In this document: positions 1 through 9,074 of the stretch, piece by piece
How the letters are laid out: the number at the start of each line of letters is the position of its first letter
Numbering within the stretch: the first letter of the stretch is position 1
Source of the DNA: Psychroflexus gondwanensis ACAM 44
Lineage (GTDB): Bacteria; Bacteroidota; Bacteroidia; Flavobacteriales; Flavobacteriaceae
Assembly (NCBI RefSeq): GCF_000355905.1
Contig: NZ_APLF01000003.1
Coordinates: forward strand, 1-64,000
DNA: 64,000 nt
Direction of reading: 5' to 3'
Made by a program: the position numbers and the translations under genes
Notes under the pieces: model-generated
Database searches by the model: none
The model's input: only the letters and a program-made list of their open reading frames with translations
What the model was told of the DNA's origin: nothing

Positions 1-60
1 AAGGCATTGGGGACGAGTTCGAATCTCTCTGTGATCCCTAGGCATTGGGATTCCATACCG
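1..60. repeat. direct repeat with T-arm-like segment at window edge
   Basis: The 10-mer AGGCATTGGG occurs at 2-11 and again at 40-49 (period 38), so this is probably the end of a short tandem array starting left of the window. Between the copies lies GAGTTCGAATCTC (about 16-28), which looks like a tRNA T-loop with a partial stem, and ATCCC...GGGAT (34-51) can form a hairpin. It is not a complete tRNA: the T stem has mismatches and no acceptor pairing is visible. It resembles the tRNA-seeded array at the right end of the window. Confidence 0.4.
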
Positions 61-127
61 CTTTTTTTTAAGATGTTGTGTTGTGAATGTGAATAACATT
101 CATAGGTTTATGTTATTTTAGGACATT

Positions 128-445
128 ATGAAACATTTTGTTTACATCATTCACTCTTCCAAAGTAGGGAGCTACTATAAGGGATATTCCATCCGACCAT
201 TCCATAGATTGAGAGAGCATAATGAAGATTCAAGTCGTTACACAGCGAATAAAGGACCGTGGAAATTAGTTTATTTACAGTCTTTTCCAGACAAGAAAGA
301 GGCTTTAATTCGAGAACGAAAACTTAAAAAATACAGTAAGGATCAAATTCTAAGATTGGTAAGAACACCACTAAATGAAATTGCGAAGTTCAAAAGAGAC
401 AGTTCATCTAAGATTGTCATTATCCTTAAGCTTAAAATAGTTTAA
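128..445 (+). CDS. GIY-YIG nuclease family protein (small, single domain)
   Basis: A 105-residue protein with the compact GIY-YIG fold of the UvrC/YhbQ-like single-domain group. The GIY half reads VYIIHSS (residues 5-11) and the YIG half YYKGYS (residues 16-21). The helix carrying RLREHN (about 28-33) supplies the conserved Arg and His, and RERKLKK (about 58-64) is the usual basic motif. Such proteins are about 80-105 aa, so the length is normal. The cellular role of this group is unknown; in flavobacteria they often sit beside tRNA or rRNA genes, which fits the T-arm-like repeat just upstream. ATG at 128 is the only sensible start. The next gene is convergent. Confidence 0.85.
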   Translation: MKHFVYIIHSSKVGSYYKGYSIRPFHRLREHNEDSSRYTANKGPWKLVYLQSFPDKKEALIRERKLKKYSKDQILRLVRTPLNEIAKFKRDSSSKIVIILKLKIV

Positions 446-510
446 AATAAAAACCAACTTCATCCATACAGATGCCGAAGACGCCTTAGATAGTGTTATG
501 AACTTTTAGA

Positions 511-540
511 ATAAAAAAGCTCATCCATTACAGATGAGCT
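511..540 (-). terminator. rho-independent terminator of the hmuY operon
   Basis: AGCTCATC (518-525) and GATGAGCT (533-540) form a stem. On the minus strand it is followed by the complement of ATAAAAAA (511-518), a T run. It lies 26 nt past the stop of the minus-strand HmuY-like gene. Confidence 0.75.
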
Positions 541-565
541 TCGTTGGCTAACTAATCAGATAAAG

Positions 566-1201
566 TTACTCAAAAGAGGTCTCGCCCGCATTTGGATTAT
601 AAACATAATTAAAGGTGTAATAACGCCCATTTGCAGGATTAGAATTGTCTTGGTCTTTATAATAACTTAGAATTTCAATCTTTGCATATTTACCATCACG
701 AGTTCTAAATACTAACATCTTACCAGGAATAGGCATAATTATATTATTCATAAAGTCGTAATTATACCATCCATTATCGCTTCCTGTTGGGATTGCAAAT
801 CCTGAAGCGGTATCCTGAGCAAATGTCAATCCATCGGCAGTATTAATGCTGTCAAAAGTTCCAGTTACAATGCTCGCACCAGCATCGCCATTTCTTGTAG
901 GTTCATCATTTGTACCTGTAGCTATTCCTCCATTTATCGCAATAGTCGTACCTCTAAAGGCAATGTCCCACTCTGTATCGCTGGTAGTTTCTGCCCCAGT
1001 TTCAAAGTCAAATTTTGTAAATGGCCCACCTTCATCTTGTCCAGTACCTTGACCACCGGTTTGAGGTGCAAAGAGGTTACTGACCTGTTCTGCTTGAACA
1101 GGGTCGGTTATTGGTATATTGTCATCGTCGCTGCTGCAAGATGTAAATGCCATAAATAATACTGCTAATGCTAGTGTTTGTACTGTTTTAATTGTTTTCA
1201 T
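566..1201 (-). CDS. HmuY family haem-binding lipoprotein
   Basis: A 211-residue lipoprotein. The signal peptide ends in FTSCSS (lipobox Cys about residue 22), followed by an acidic DDD stretch typical of surface-exported Bacteroidota lipoproteins. The body has the HmuY-family signature: EWDIAFRGT near residue 78, then FRTRDGKYAKIEILSYYKD near 165-183. HmuY proteins sit on the cell surface, take haem from host or environmental haemoproteins and hand it to a TonB-dependent receptor. Directly upstream on the same strand is such a receptor (gap of 38 nt containing a hairpin), so the two form an hmuR-hmuY type operon. Whether the ligand is really haem is inferred from family and context. Confidence 0.85.
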   Translation of the reverse strand: MKTIKTVQTLALAVLFMAFTSCSSDDDNIPITDPVQAEQVSNLFAPQTGGQGTGQDEGGPFTKFDFETGAETTSDTEWDIAFRGTTIAINGGIATGTNDEPTRNGDAGASIVTGTFDSINTADGLTFAQDTASGFAIPTGSDNGWYNYDFMNNIIMPIPGKMLVFRTRDGKYAKIEILSYYKDQDNSNPANGRYYTFNYVYNPNAGETSFE

Positions 1202-1219
1202 TCTGATTGTGTTTAAAGA

Positions 1220-1235
1220 CCTGCCCGACGGCAGG
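1220..1235. repeat. intercistronic palindrome CCTGCC-GGCAGG
   Basis: CCTGCC (1220-1225), a 4-nt loop and GGCAGG (1230-1235) lie between the receptor stop and the HmuY start. The same GC-rich palindrome core recurs at 42703-42714 and 62541-62560. It could stabilise or attenuate the operon mRNA. Confidence 0.6.
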
Positions 1236-1239
1236 CGGG

Positions 1240-3345
1240 TTAAAATTGATAATTGAGTTTAATGTATCCTTGAATTCCCGGCAACGTCGGGATATTGTTA
1301 TCGGTATAGTCCAAAAGATTATTTGCTCCAACCTGTAATGTGAAATCTGTATAAAAGGTTTTGCTGGCCGCTACATTTGCCGTTACAAAACCATCTATAA
1401 AACTGGTATCATAAGAATCGATAAGTCCATTTCCATTAGTGTCGAATTGAGCATATTTGCTTCGATATAGAAGTCGTAGATTGATGTTTGCTATTGTACT
1501 CCGATTTCCCTTAGCATCAACTCCAGCGATATCATAAAACACCTTGAAGTTGGCATTGTGCCGTGAGCGGTTCACGAGCCCAAAATAATCGGACTGCGTG
1601 ACCGCCACGGTCTGGTTTGTCCCGGGATCACGGGCAAATACTTGACCATCTTCTACATCTTGTTGTTTATTTTTATCATAGGCGTAAAGCAACTGATAGC
1701 CAGCACTTACATTAATGGCATCGGTTATTTTATACCCCGTGTTGATTTCAAATCCTGTGGTATAGATTTCATCAAAATTGACATAACTAAAAATATTTTG
1801 ACCGTTGGTTTTACGGGCAATAATGCGTGTATCGATAAGATTCTTAATATCGTTTCTAAAGAAATTAAGTTCGCTATTCCATTTGCCTTCTTTGAAGGTC
1901 AATCCTAAATTATAACCAACAGAACTTTCTGCTTCTAACGGATTATTTAGGTCATCTTCCGAAACTAACACATTAAGAATTTGTCCTTGTTCTTGAAGCT
2001 CTTGTAATTTATCCAAAGCCACGTTATATCCGAGAACTGTATAACCCACTGCCGAATTGGTAAAATCAAAATACAACTGTCTAAAGTCTGGCGCTTTAAA
2101 ACCATAGCCTACCGACCCTTTTACAGCGAATGCATCGCCCAATTTGTAACGCATTGCCAGTTTGGGACTAAATTGATTACTATATTCCGAATGATTGTCA
2201 AAACGAGCACCAGCAATAACATTTAGTCGTTCTATAGGATTGAAGTCATATTGTGCATAGACATATTGCGAGTTAAAACTTACGCGTTCATCAAAAAACG
2301 TTCTGTCCAAAGCATCATATTGAAAACCCAAACCTGCCGTTAGCATTCCCGCATTTGTGAAAGCGTAATTTCCACGAATTTCTGGTCGTAATAATTTTTG
2401 GTCAAAATCACTATCGCTCAACACCTCTTCAGTAATTGGGTTGGCAAGTCGCTCATTAGCTACATAATTGGTATAATAAAATTCATAAGCTGTCGTGAAT
2501 TTTTCGTTCCATTTTTGGTCGAGCCTTGCGTGGGCATTCCATTCCCGTTCTTTGCTATCTCCTTCAAACAGAACATCGTTAAAGGTAAATCCAGCATCCT
2601 GTACTTGGTCATAAAATCGTGTAGATGTGAATAAAGATAGCTTGTCATTAAAGTCATAATACACTCGTCCGTTAACGGTATAATTTTCAAATGGATTGAC
2701 CGTTTGACCTTCTGCTTCTGGGTTTAAGTCATAACCTTCGCTGGAAAATCGGTTGGCAAAAAAGCCGTAACGCAACTTTTTAAAACGCTGTTTAATATCA
2801 AGGTTGATATCTTGTTGTACAAAACTGCCTAGGCGATAAGAAACGTTTCCTTGCAGTTCTTCAGATTTTGGTTTTTCCGTAATAATATTGATGACACCCC
2901 CCAAAGCTTCAGAACCGTAAAGACTGCTCGAAGGTCCTTTTACCACCTCAATCTGTTTGATATTGCCCACCGTGAGCCTGCTCAAATCAAAATTTCCTGC
3001 ACTTCTACCCACAAGAGGCACACCATCTATAAGAATCAAAATATAATCTGATGCGATACCTTGAATTTGTATACCCTCAAAACCACTTTCATCGGCCACG
3101 GTTATAATTCCTGTTTGCTCGCTTAATATCTCATTTAAGCGAATTGTACCCGATTGTAAAATTTCCTTTTTTGAAATTAAAGTTACTGGCATTGGTAATG
3201 AAGAAAGTTGTCTTTCTGTACGCGTGGCTGTAAGGATAACTTCCTCTAAATTATTGATTTGGGTGCTATCTATGACCTCTTGGGAAACTGCTTTTAAAAA
3301 AGATAAAATGGTCAAAGTGTTTATAATTAGGCGTTTATACTTCAT
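1240..3345 (-). CDS. TonB-dependent receptor (HmuR/BtuB-like)
   Basis: An outer-membrane receptor of about 701 residues. A Sec signal peptide (MKYKRL...KAVSQ) is followed by a TonB-box region LEEVILTATRT, a plug domain with LPMPVTLISKKE, LIDGVPLVG and VVKGPSSSLYGSEALGGVINI, then a 22-strand barrel ending in an aromatic residue (LNYQF). No carboxypeptidase-like N-terminal domain is present, as in classical haem or cobalamin receptors. I chose ATG at 3345: the reading frame stays open to TTG at 3360, but MKYKRL gives the proper signal peptide and lies about 22 nt from the -7 box. It is the first gene of a two-gene operon with HmuY, and is divergent from the DUF6607 gene. Substrate haem or iron-porphyrin is inferred. 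Confidence 0.88.
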   Translation of the reverse strand: MKYKRLIINTLTILSFLKAVSQEVIDSTQINNLEEVILTATRTERQLSSLPMPVTLISKKEILQSGTIRLNEILSEQTGIITVADESGFEGIQIQGIASDYILILIDGVPLVGRSAGNFDLSRLTVGNIKQIEVVKGPSSSLYGSEALGGVINIITEKPKSEELQGNVSYRLGSFVQQDINLDIKQRFKKLRYGFFANRFSSEGYDLNPEAEGQTVNPFENYTVNGRVYYDFNDKLSLFTSTRFYDQVQDAGFTFNDVLFEGDSKEREWNAHARLDQKWNEKFTTAYEFYYTNYVANERLANPITEEVLSDSDFDQKLLRPEIRGNYAFTNAGMLTAGLGFQYDALDRTFFDERVSFNSQYVYAQYDFNPIERLNVIAGARFDNHSEYSNQFSPKLAMRYKLGDAFAVKGSVGYGFKAPDFRQLYFDFTNSAVGYTVLGYNVALDKLQELQEQGQILNVLVSEDDLNNPLEAESSVGYNLGLTFKEGKWNSELNFFRNDIKNLIDTRIIARKTNGQNIFSYVNFDEIYTTGFEINTGYKITDAINVSAGYQLLYAYDKNKQQDVEDGQVFARDPGTNQTVAVTQSDYFGLVNRSRHNANFKVFYDIAGVDAKGNRSTIANINLRLLYRSKYAQFDTNGNGLIDSYDTSFIDGFVTANVAASKTFYTDFTLQVGANNLLDYTDNNIPTLPGIQGYIKLNYQF

Positions 3346-3373
3346 TTTATTTATAACCAATCTTAATAGAGCG

Positions 3374-3381
3374 CAAATATA
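3374..3381 (-). promoter_or_regulatory. -7 promoter element of the receptor-hmuY operon
   Basis: Read on the minus strand this is TATATTTG, an exact TAnnTTTG box of the Bacteroidota primary sigma factor, about 29 nt before the ATG at 3345. An AT-rich block with TTATTTAGATT (3392-3402) lies just upstream. It resembles the half-site of the palindrome in front of the second iron module (40057-40071) and may be an iron operator. Confidence 0.55.
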
Positions 3382-3415
3382 TATATTATTGTTATTTAGA
3401 TTTAATAAAAATAAC

Positions 3416-3423
3416 TATTTTTG
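3416..3423 (+). promoter_or_regulatory. -7 promoter element of the DUF6607 operon
   Basis: TATTTTTG matches TAnnTTTG exactly and lies 33 nt before the ATG at 3456. The TTTG -33 element is weak (ATTG at 3388-3391). The divergent arrangement with 3374-3381 leaves about 35 bp for a shared operator. Confidence 0.5.
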
Positions 3424-3455
3424 AGAATAAATTATAAATCAATAAATCATATTTC

Positions 3456-4364
3456 ATGAAAACCACTTTTTACACTCTATTGGCACTATTATTCTCGATA
3501 AGTGCAATTTCTCAAACATCAAAAAAACAAGAAGACCGCGAAGCCATCAAGAATATGTGTGGCTGTTATGAGGTCACTTTTAACTTTGCAGAGACCTTTA
3601 ATTACAGCAACGATTCACTTTACAAGCCCTCAAAAACGAAAGTGGACAAAGGTTTGGAATGGGCCCAATTAGTGACCGATGAAGATGATAAAATCCAAAT
3701 TCAGCATTTGTTACAAGTAGGTAATCCTGCCGAACCTATGATTATAAAGCATTGGCGTCAAGATTGGTTGTTTGAGAACACAGATTTATACTCTTACAAC
3801 GCAGATAATGAGTGGACTTTTGAAAAATCATCTGCTTCTAAAGTCAAAGGACAATGGACACAGAAAGTATTTCAAGTAGATGACAGCCCGCGTTATGAAG
3901 GATCTGCCTCTTGGGTTCACGTAGATGGTAAAAGTTATTGGGAAAACACCACACCTGCACCATTGGCGAGACGGGAATATACCACCAGAAGTGATTATAA
4001 TCTTTTGATGCGTGGCAACCGTCAGGAAATTACAGACTACGGTTGGGTACACGACCAGGATAATACCAAAATTATCCGTGAGACTGGCAAGGAGGATATC
4101 GTATTGGCTAAGGAAAAAGGATATAACACCTATGTAAAAGTAGATGACAGCAAATGTGCTGCTGCCTCACAATGGTGGAAGGACAATGACCAGAAATGGG
4201 CTATAGTTCGTGCTAAATGGGATGAAGTTTATGGCCGTAATAAAGACCTTGTTCTTGAAGAAAAAGTGGACAATAAGCCGCTCTATAAGTTTTTATTTGA
4301 AGAAGAAGGCTATGAAAAAGAAGCCGAAATTGATGAAGTCATTGAATCCTTTGTAAAAAAATAG
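3456..4364 (+). CDS. DUF6607 family protein
   Basis: A 302-residue secreted protein. The signal peptide MKTTFYTLLALLFSISAISQ is followed by a soluble domain with CGCYEVTFNFAETF, IIKHWRQDWLFEN, and a Trp-rich core (WVHVDGKSYWENTTPAPLARRE). I recognise this as the Bacteroidota DUF6607 family, which has no established function. It opens a plus-strand operon running into the ankyrin protein (4 nt gap), DUF2271 and a PepSY/flavodoxin reductase, divergent from the haem receptor. That association suggests a periplasmic or outer-membrane part in iron or haem handling; this is inference. Two Cys pairs (CGC near residue 36, C near 232) could be redox or metal sites. Confidence 0.75.
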   Translation: MKTTFYTLLALLFSISAISQTSKKQEDREAIKNMCGCYEVTFNFAETFNYSNDSLYKPSKTKVDKGLEWAQLVTDEDDKIQIQHLLQVGNPAEPMIIKHWRQDWLFENTDLYSYNADNEWTFEKSSASKVKGQWTQKVFQVDDSPRYEGSASWVHVDGKSYWENTTPAPLARREYTTRSDYNLLMRGNRQEITDYGWVHDQDNTKIIRETGKEDIVLAKEKGYNTYVKVDDSKCAAASQWWKDNDQKWAIVRAKWDEVYGRNKDLVLEEKVDNKPLYKFLFEEEGYEKEAEIDEVIESFVKK

Positions 4365-4368
4365 TCCG

Positions 4369-5892
4369 ATGAAGATTTTGAAAAATGTAGCGCTGCTTGC
4401 TATGCTCTTTATGAGCATAGTGGCAGTCGCACAACAAGACAATGTATTACTTGACCGTTCCTTCTGGAAGGGTGATCCAGACTTGAAAACTGTAAATCAA
4501 AAAATCGCTGAAGGCAATGATGCAACTGCCTTAAATGAGAATGCGTTTGATGCCGTAATCTATGCGTTACTTGAAAAGGCAGATGATGCTATCGTAAAGC
4601 ACCTCTTGTCTTTTGAGGGAAATCCGGTTGATAAAAAGACCCACGACAGCCGTATCTACTTGCATTGGGCGGCCTATGCCGGACAAACGGAAATGGTCAA
4701 TTTTTTACTTGATAAGGGTTCTTCTGTTACGAAATTAGACAGTCACGGTTATACGCCACTTGCCTTTGCAGCAAATGCAGGTCAGAAAAACAAAGCCCTG
4801 TATGAGGCTTTTGAAAGTCGCGGTGTAAATCTTCTTAACGAGAAAAATGAAAGTGGTGCGAACCTACTTTTACTGGTTTCGTCATCACTCTCCAATGAAG
4901 AAGAGCTGAATTTCTTCACCAGAAAAGGTCTAAAACTTAATAGCACAGATAAGGATGGCAACGGTATTTTCAATTACGCCACCAAAAAAGGAAATATTGA
5001 TTTTCTGAAATTGCTTATTAAGAAAGGGGTGGATTATAAATCATCGAATAAAAAAGGGGGGAACGCCTTTTTATTCGCAGCACAAGGCGGACGTGGTTAT
5101 AGTAATCCGTTGGCAGTTTATGAGTATTTGAAAAGTCTTGGTCTTGACCCTAATATCGTGCCCAAAGACGGCTACACTCCCTTACATAGATTGGCGTACA
5201 ACAATAGCGACCCAGCGATTTTTGAACTTTTCCTAACTGCCGGTGCAGATGTTAACCTAAAAGATGCCGAAGGCAATACACCCTTTCTTAATGCAGCTTC
5301 TCGCAATGAACTGGCAATGGTAAAACTACTTTCCAAAACCGTAAAAGACTTCAATACTACAAATAATGAAGGACAATCGGCCTTAATGCTTGCAGTTCAG
5401 CGTAACAATCCAGAAGTGACAGAATTCTTATTGAATAACGGAAGTGATGCTGAAGTTTATACTGAGGGCCATCGAAGTGCAAAAGATAATAAAGGCAATA
5501 CCATCGCTTATTATTTAGTAGCCTCTTTTGATAGCAGAAAACCCGATGAATTTGATACCAAATTGAAACTACTTCAAGAAAAAAGTGTACAGCTGAACAC
5601 CACGCAAGCTGAAGGAAACACGCTATTTCATCTTGCTACCAAAGACAATAATTTAGGGGTATTGAAACGTCTTTCAGCATTTAATATTGATGTCAATTCA
5701 AAAAATGATGAAGGATTAACTGCCTTGCACCTCGCAGCAATGAAAGCTGAAAATGAAGAGATGATGAAATACCTAATCTCAAAAGGTGCTGATACTAAAA
5801 TCAATACCGATTTTGAAGAAACGGTTTTTGACTTGGCCAGCGAAAATGAACTCTTACAAAAACAAAACACCTCCTTGAATTTTTTAAAGTAA
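4369..5892 (+). CDS. secreted ankyrin-repeat protein
   Basis: A 507-residue protein with a Sec signal peptide (MKILKNVALLAMLFMSIVAVAQQ). It then has about ten ankyrin repeats recognisable by recurring DGxTPLHxAA-type motifs: SRIYLHWAAYAGQTEMVNFL, HGYTPLAFAANAGQ, GYTPLHRLAYNNS, GNTPFLNAASRNELAMVKLL, GQSALMLAVQRNNPEVTEFL, GLTALHLAAMKAENEEMMKYL. Ankyrin repeats make protein-protein contacts, here in the periplasm or on the surface. The gene starts 4 nt after DUF6607 and is clearly cotranscribed. In flavobacteria this protein accompanies DUF6607, DUF2271 and PepSY reductases near iron receptors; the partner is not known. Repeat-rich sequence makes finer functional assignment impossible from sequence alone. 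Confidence 0.85.
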   Translation: MKILKNVALLAMLFMSIVAVAQQDNVLLDRSFWKGDPDLKTVNQKIAEGNDATALNENAFDAVIYALLEKADDAIVKHLLSFEGNPVDKKTHDSRIYLHWAAYAGQTEMVNFLLDKGSSVTKLDSHGYTPLAFAANAGQKNKALYEAFESRGVNLLNEKNESGANLLLLVSSSLSNEEELNFFTRKGLKLNSTDKDGNGIFNYATKKGNIDFLKLLIKKGVDYKSSNKKGGNAFLFAAQGGRGYSNPLAVYEYLKSLGLDPNIVPKDGYTPLHRLAYNNSDPAIFELFLTAGADVNLKDAEGNTPFLNAASRNELAMVKLLSKTVKDFNTTNNEGQSALMLAVQRNNPEVTEFLLNNGSDAEVYTEGHRSAKDNKGNTIAYYLVASFDSRKPDEFDTKLKLLQEKSVQLNTTQAEGNTLFHLATKDNNLGVLKRLSAFNIDVNSKNDEGLTALHLAAMKAENEEMMKYLISKGADTKINTDFEETVFDLASENELLQKQNTSLNFLK

Positions 5893-5906
5893 TATGAAGC
5901 CCATAA

Positions 5907-5925
5907 TCCCGAAATAAATTCGGGA
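5907..5925. repeat. REP-like hairpin TCCCGAA-TTCGGGA
   Basis: Arms TCCCGAA (5907-5913) and TTCGGGA (5919-5925) with a 5-nt loop, in the 57-nt gap between the ankyrin gene and DUF2271. Related TCCCGA/TCGGGA hairpins occur at 26438, 26491, 59266 and in the array at 63714-63890. Confidence 0.65.
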
Positions 5926-5949
5926 CAAGTTGGGCCTTAAAAATTTAGC

Positions 5950-6438
5950 TTGATGAAAACACTATTTAAAATTATCCCTGCAATGGTACTCGCAGGACTA
6001 TTACTATCGGCATTTACAACTACTGAAAACAAAGCTGTAAAATGCCTTATCCAAATGACCAATTACACAGGCGAAGGTGCTTATGTGATTGTTTCTTTAT
6101 TGAATCCATCTGGAGATTATGAAGAGACCCTTTACGTGCAAGGCAAAGACAGTGAATGGTTTAGTGAAATCCCTGAATGGTGGAAATTCTACGGGAAATA
6201 TCGCCCTAATATCGATGCTATTTCGAGTGCGACGATAAGAGGTGGCGAACGTACCGTTACTGTATTGCAAATTCCAGCCGATAAAATTGATAAAGGATAT
6301 AGCCTGCGCTTTGAAACTTCGGTAGAAGACCAAGACTATTATGCAGCTGATATTCAATTTGAGTTGACCACAGAAAATCTCAAAACCAAAAAAGAGGGAA
6401 AAGGGTTTATTCGCTATATAAGAATGCTTCCGCAGTAA
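5950..6438 (+). CDS. DUF2271 domain-containing protein
   Basis: A 162-residue exported protein. After a signal peptide (MMKTLFKIIPAMVLAGLLLSAFT) comes a single DUF2271 domain: CLIQMTNYTGEGAYVIVSLLNPSGDYEETLYVQG, then EIPEWWKFYGK and IDAISSATIRGG (about 97-108). The motif ISSATIRGG resembles the flavinylation-site region (SGAT-like) of periplasmic flavoproteins. This fits the usual neighbourhood of DUF2271 with PepSY flavoproteins, but covalent FMN attachment here is only an inference. It is 57 nt after the ankyrin gene and 9 nt before the PepSY reductase, so it is in the same operon. Confidence 0.8.
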   Translation: MMKTLFKIIPAMVLAGLLLSAFTTTENKAVKCLIQMTNYTGEGAYVIVSLLNPSGDYEETLYVQGKDSEWFSEIPEWWKFYGKYRPNIDAISSATIRGGERTVTVLQIPADKIDKGYSLRFETSVEDQDYYAADIQFELTTENLKTKKEGKGFIRYIRMLPQ

Positions 6439-6447
6439 ACATTGCCT

Positions 6448-8643
6448 ATGACCATTTCTATTTGGCGATACAGTCATTTTGTACTTGCCCTTACTTCATC
6501 TTTGTTTTTAATCATTGCCTCGGTTACAGGCGTGATTTTGGCGATTGAACCTATTTCGCATCAAGCGAAAGGGTATGCCATTAAGGATTTGGATGAAGTA
6601 TCGTTGGGCACTACAATTGATGCTTTAAAAGAAAATTACGACGACGTATTTGTACTCGAATTAGAATCGTCTGGTTTTGTAAAGGCCTCTGTTCTTACTC
6701 TGGAAATGGAAATGCTCGATATCTACATCGACCCAAACACAGGCGTACAATTGGGCGAGGTACAAGAGCGACCCTTCATTTATAGTTTTGCTACCAATCT
6801 GCATCGTTCTCTTTTTCTTAAAAGCATCGGACGGTTTTTTGTGGGCTTAATTTCGCTTTTACTTTTACTAATTACCATTACTGGAGTATTGCTTCTCGCC
6901 AAAAGACAAGGCGGTTTTAAGCGTCTTTTTTCAAAAGTTCAAAAGGATTATTTTGAACTTCGCTACCACGTTATTTTAAGCCGATGGTTTTTTATTCCGA
7001 TTGTTATTCTTGCTTTTACAGGGGTCTATCTTTCCGCAGAAAAATTTGAATTGCTACCCAATACTACTATTACGCATAAAGAAATTAGTAATACAGATAC
7101 CGCAGAACGTTTTGAGCATATTAGCGATGTTCCATTTTTCAAGACAACCACGCTCGACCAAATAAGAAAAGTAGAATTCCCATTTTCCGAAGACCCTGAA
7201 GAGTATTATCAAATTGAGTTAAAGGATAAGGAACTAAAGGTAAACCAACAAACAGGACAGATTATAAGTAGTGCCGATTATCCTTTTGTAGCATTGGCAT
7301 CCCGTTTGAGTTGGATGCTGCATACAGGCGAAGGAAACGTCTTTTGGTCTGTTATTTTGCTACTCGCCAGTGCGTCCATTCTATTCTTTATATACTCAGG
7401 CTTTGCGATGACCTTGAAACGCAGAAAAAAAGTGAAAGCTATTTCCATAATGCCAGATAAAGACGACTGTGAATTGGTCATTTTAGTAGGTTCAGAAACG
7501 GGAACAACGTTCGATTTTGCAAGGCGGCTTTATACTAGTTTGAATGCTGCTGGCAAAAAAGTCTATCTGACCGAATTGAATAAGTATTGCACTTTCGCGA
7601 AAGCGAAACGCATCATCATCCTTACTGCGACCTACGGCGAAGGCGAACCCCCTTCTAACGCTAGGAAGTTTGAAGCTATTTTTCCAACTGTCCAGCAACC
7701 GAACAAAATCCGATATTCCGTAGTAGGATTCGGTTCATTGGAATATCCAGACTATTGCAAATTTGCTATAAAAGTGGATGCGACTTTTGCAAATACATCC
7801 TGATTTTCAGCCCTTGTTCCCGCTTTATAAAATCAACAATGCAGACGTTGCTGATTTTGAAAGATGGGTCGAACAATTGAGTAAACTATTACGTATTTCA
7901 CTTTCTGTTGAAAAGCCAAAGGTCAAGAAACGGAACTATGAAAAAAAAAATTTAAGGTAGTTGAGCGCACAGAATTAAATGTAGATGACACGTTCCTAAT
8001 CAGACTGAAACCAAAGAAAAAAACAAGTTTTACTTCAGGCGATTTATTGTCCGTTTTTCCAGTGGGAACGGATATCCCTCGTCAATATTCCATTGCTAGA
8101 ATGGGCAACAATATTCTATTAAGTGTAAAGAAACACGAATTTGGTAAAGGCTCTTCGTATTTGCATAACTTGAATAAGGGCGATACTGTTCAGGCGGTTA
8201 TAGACATCAACCCTCATTTCCACTTCTCTAAAAAATCAGCTTCCGCAGTATTGATAGCTAACGGAACTGGGATAGCCCCATTCTTAGGGATGATAGAACA
8301 GAACAGAGACACAACAATCAACTTATTTTGGGGTGGTAGAACAGTAGCTTCTTCAGCTATTTATGATGACATTCTTAATGGGATTATTTCAAAAAATCAA
8401 AAAAACAAAATCCATAAATCTTTTTCAAGAGAAGGACGTAATGGGTATGTTCAAAATCTGATAATACAACAAAAGGATGTTGTTCTAAAAACGGTTCAGG
8501 AAGGTGGTGTGGTTATGATTTGTGGTTCGCTTGCGATGCAACACGATATTTTAGATGTGTTGGAAAATTTACTCTCTGAATACACCAAGATTGGCTTGGA
8601 TGAACTTCAGCATAATGGACAGTTGAAGATGGATTGTTACTAA
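6448..8643 (+). pseudogene. PepSY-flavodoxin-FAD/NAD(P) reductase, split by two frameshifts
   Basis: The intact product would be about 730 residues. It has a PepSY-associated membrane part (four or so TM helices; MTISIWRYSHFVLALTSSLF, HRSLFLKSIGRFFVG), then a flavodoxin domain (LVILVGSETGTTFDFARRLY, LTATYGEGEPPSNA, VGFGSLEYPDY) and a ferredoxin-reductase-like FAD/NAD domain (PRQYSIA, NGTGIAPFLGMI, MICGSLAMQ, C-terminal QLKMDCY). Family members move electrons from NAD(P)H through FAD and FMN across the inner membrane. The frame changes near 7781 (one extra base, after FAIKVDA) and back inside a run of ten A at 7941-7950 (one A short). The start is ATG 6448; the frame also opens at TTG 6442. 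Both breaks could be assembly errors, or slippage could rescue the second. Confidence 0.75.
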
Positions 8644-9074
8644 AAAAGGCTTGTGTGCGGAGGTACAAAGACACTATCAAAAAACTTGAACGGACAGTTC
8701 GCCTAAAGTAAAAGTGGCAATGTATATCCTCTTTGCTTCAACACGATCCCTTTTGAGTTTACCACAAGAGAAATGAATACTTTTAAACAGTTTGTATCCA
8801 AAATTGAAGTGCACTATTAAGAATAGTGTTGCCAAAGAAGGATTCTCAAACGCAAGATTCCGATACAAAAAATGAAACATACCCTCGCAATGGTCTTTTA
8901 CCAGCAGGAACTGGAATCGCTCATGGAGCTGATTTGTTGGCAGACTAAAAACCAAACGCACCTTTGAAGGTAACTGAAATTGATTACATATCCTTTTCAA
9001 ATTAGAAAGCCTAAGAATTTTCGCAACTAATGACTAGTAGGTTTTTTTTGGATCTTTAAATAAACTAAACTATT
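8644..9074. other. intergenic, decayed sequence without assignable gene
   Basis: No gene I can support. Short open stretches exist on both strands (for example 8828-8945 plus, 8677-9000 minus), but none shows a family motif, signal peptide or plausible start. It lies between the broken reductase and a decayed secreted protein, so it is probably coding sequence in decay. Confidence 0.4.

Noticed and set aside
1-60. A complete tRNA gene at the left edge
   Set aside because: Only a T-loop-like stretch is present; T stem mismatched, no acceptor or anticodon arm.
7941-7950. Programmed -1 frameshift site in the flavoreductase
   Set aside because: A ten-A run is slippery, but the gene has a second, unrelated frameshift upstream, so decay or sequencing error is the simpler reading.
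8677-9000. 107-residue minus-strand open frame after the broken reductase
   Set aside because: No motif, no signal or TM pattern, unusual composition, and it overlaps remains of plus-strand coding sequence.
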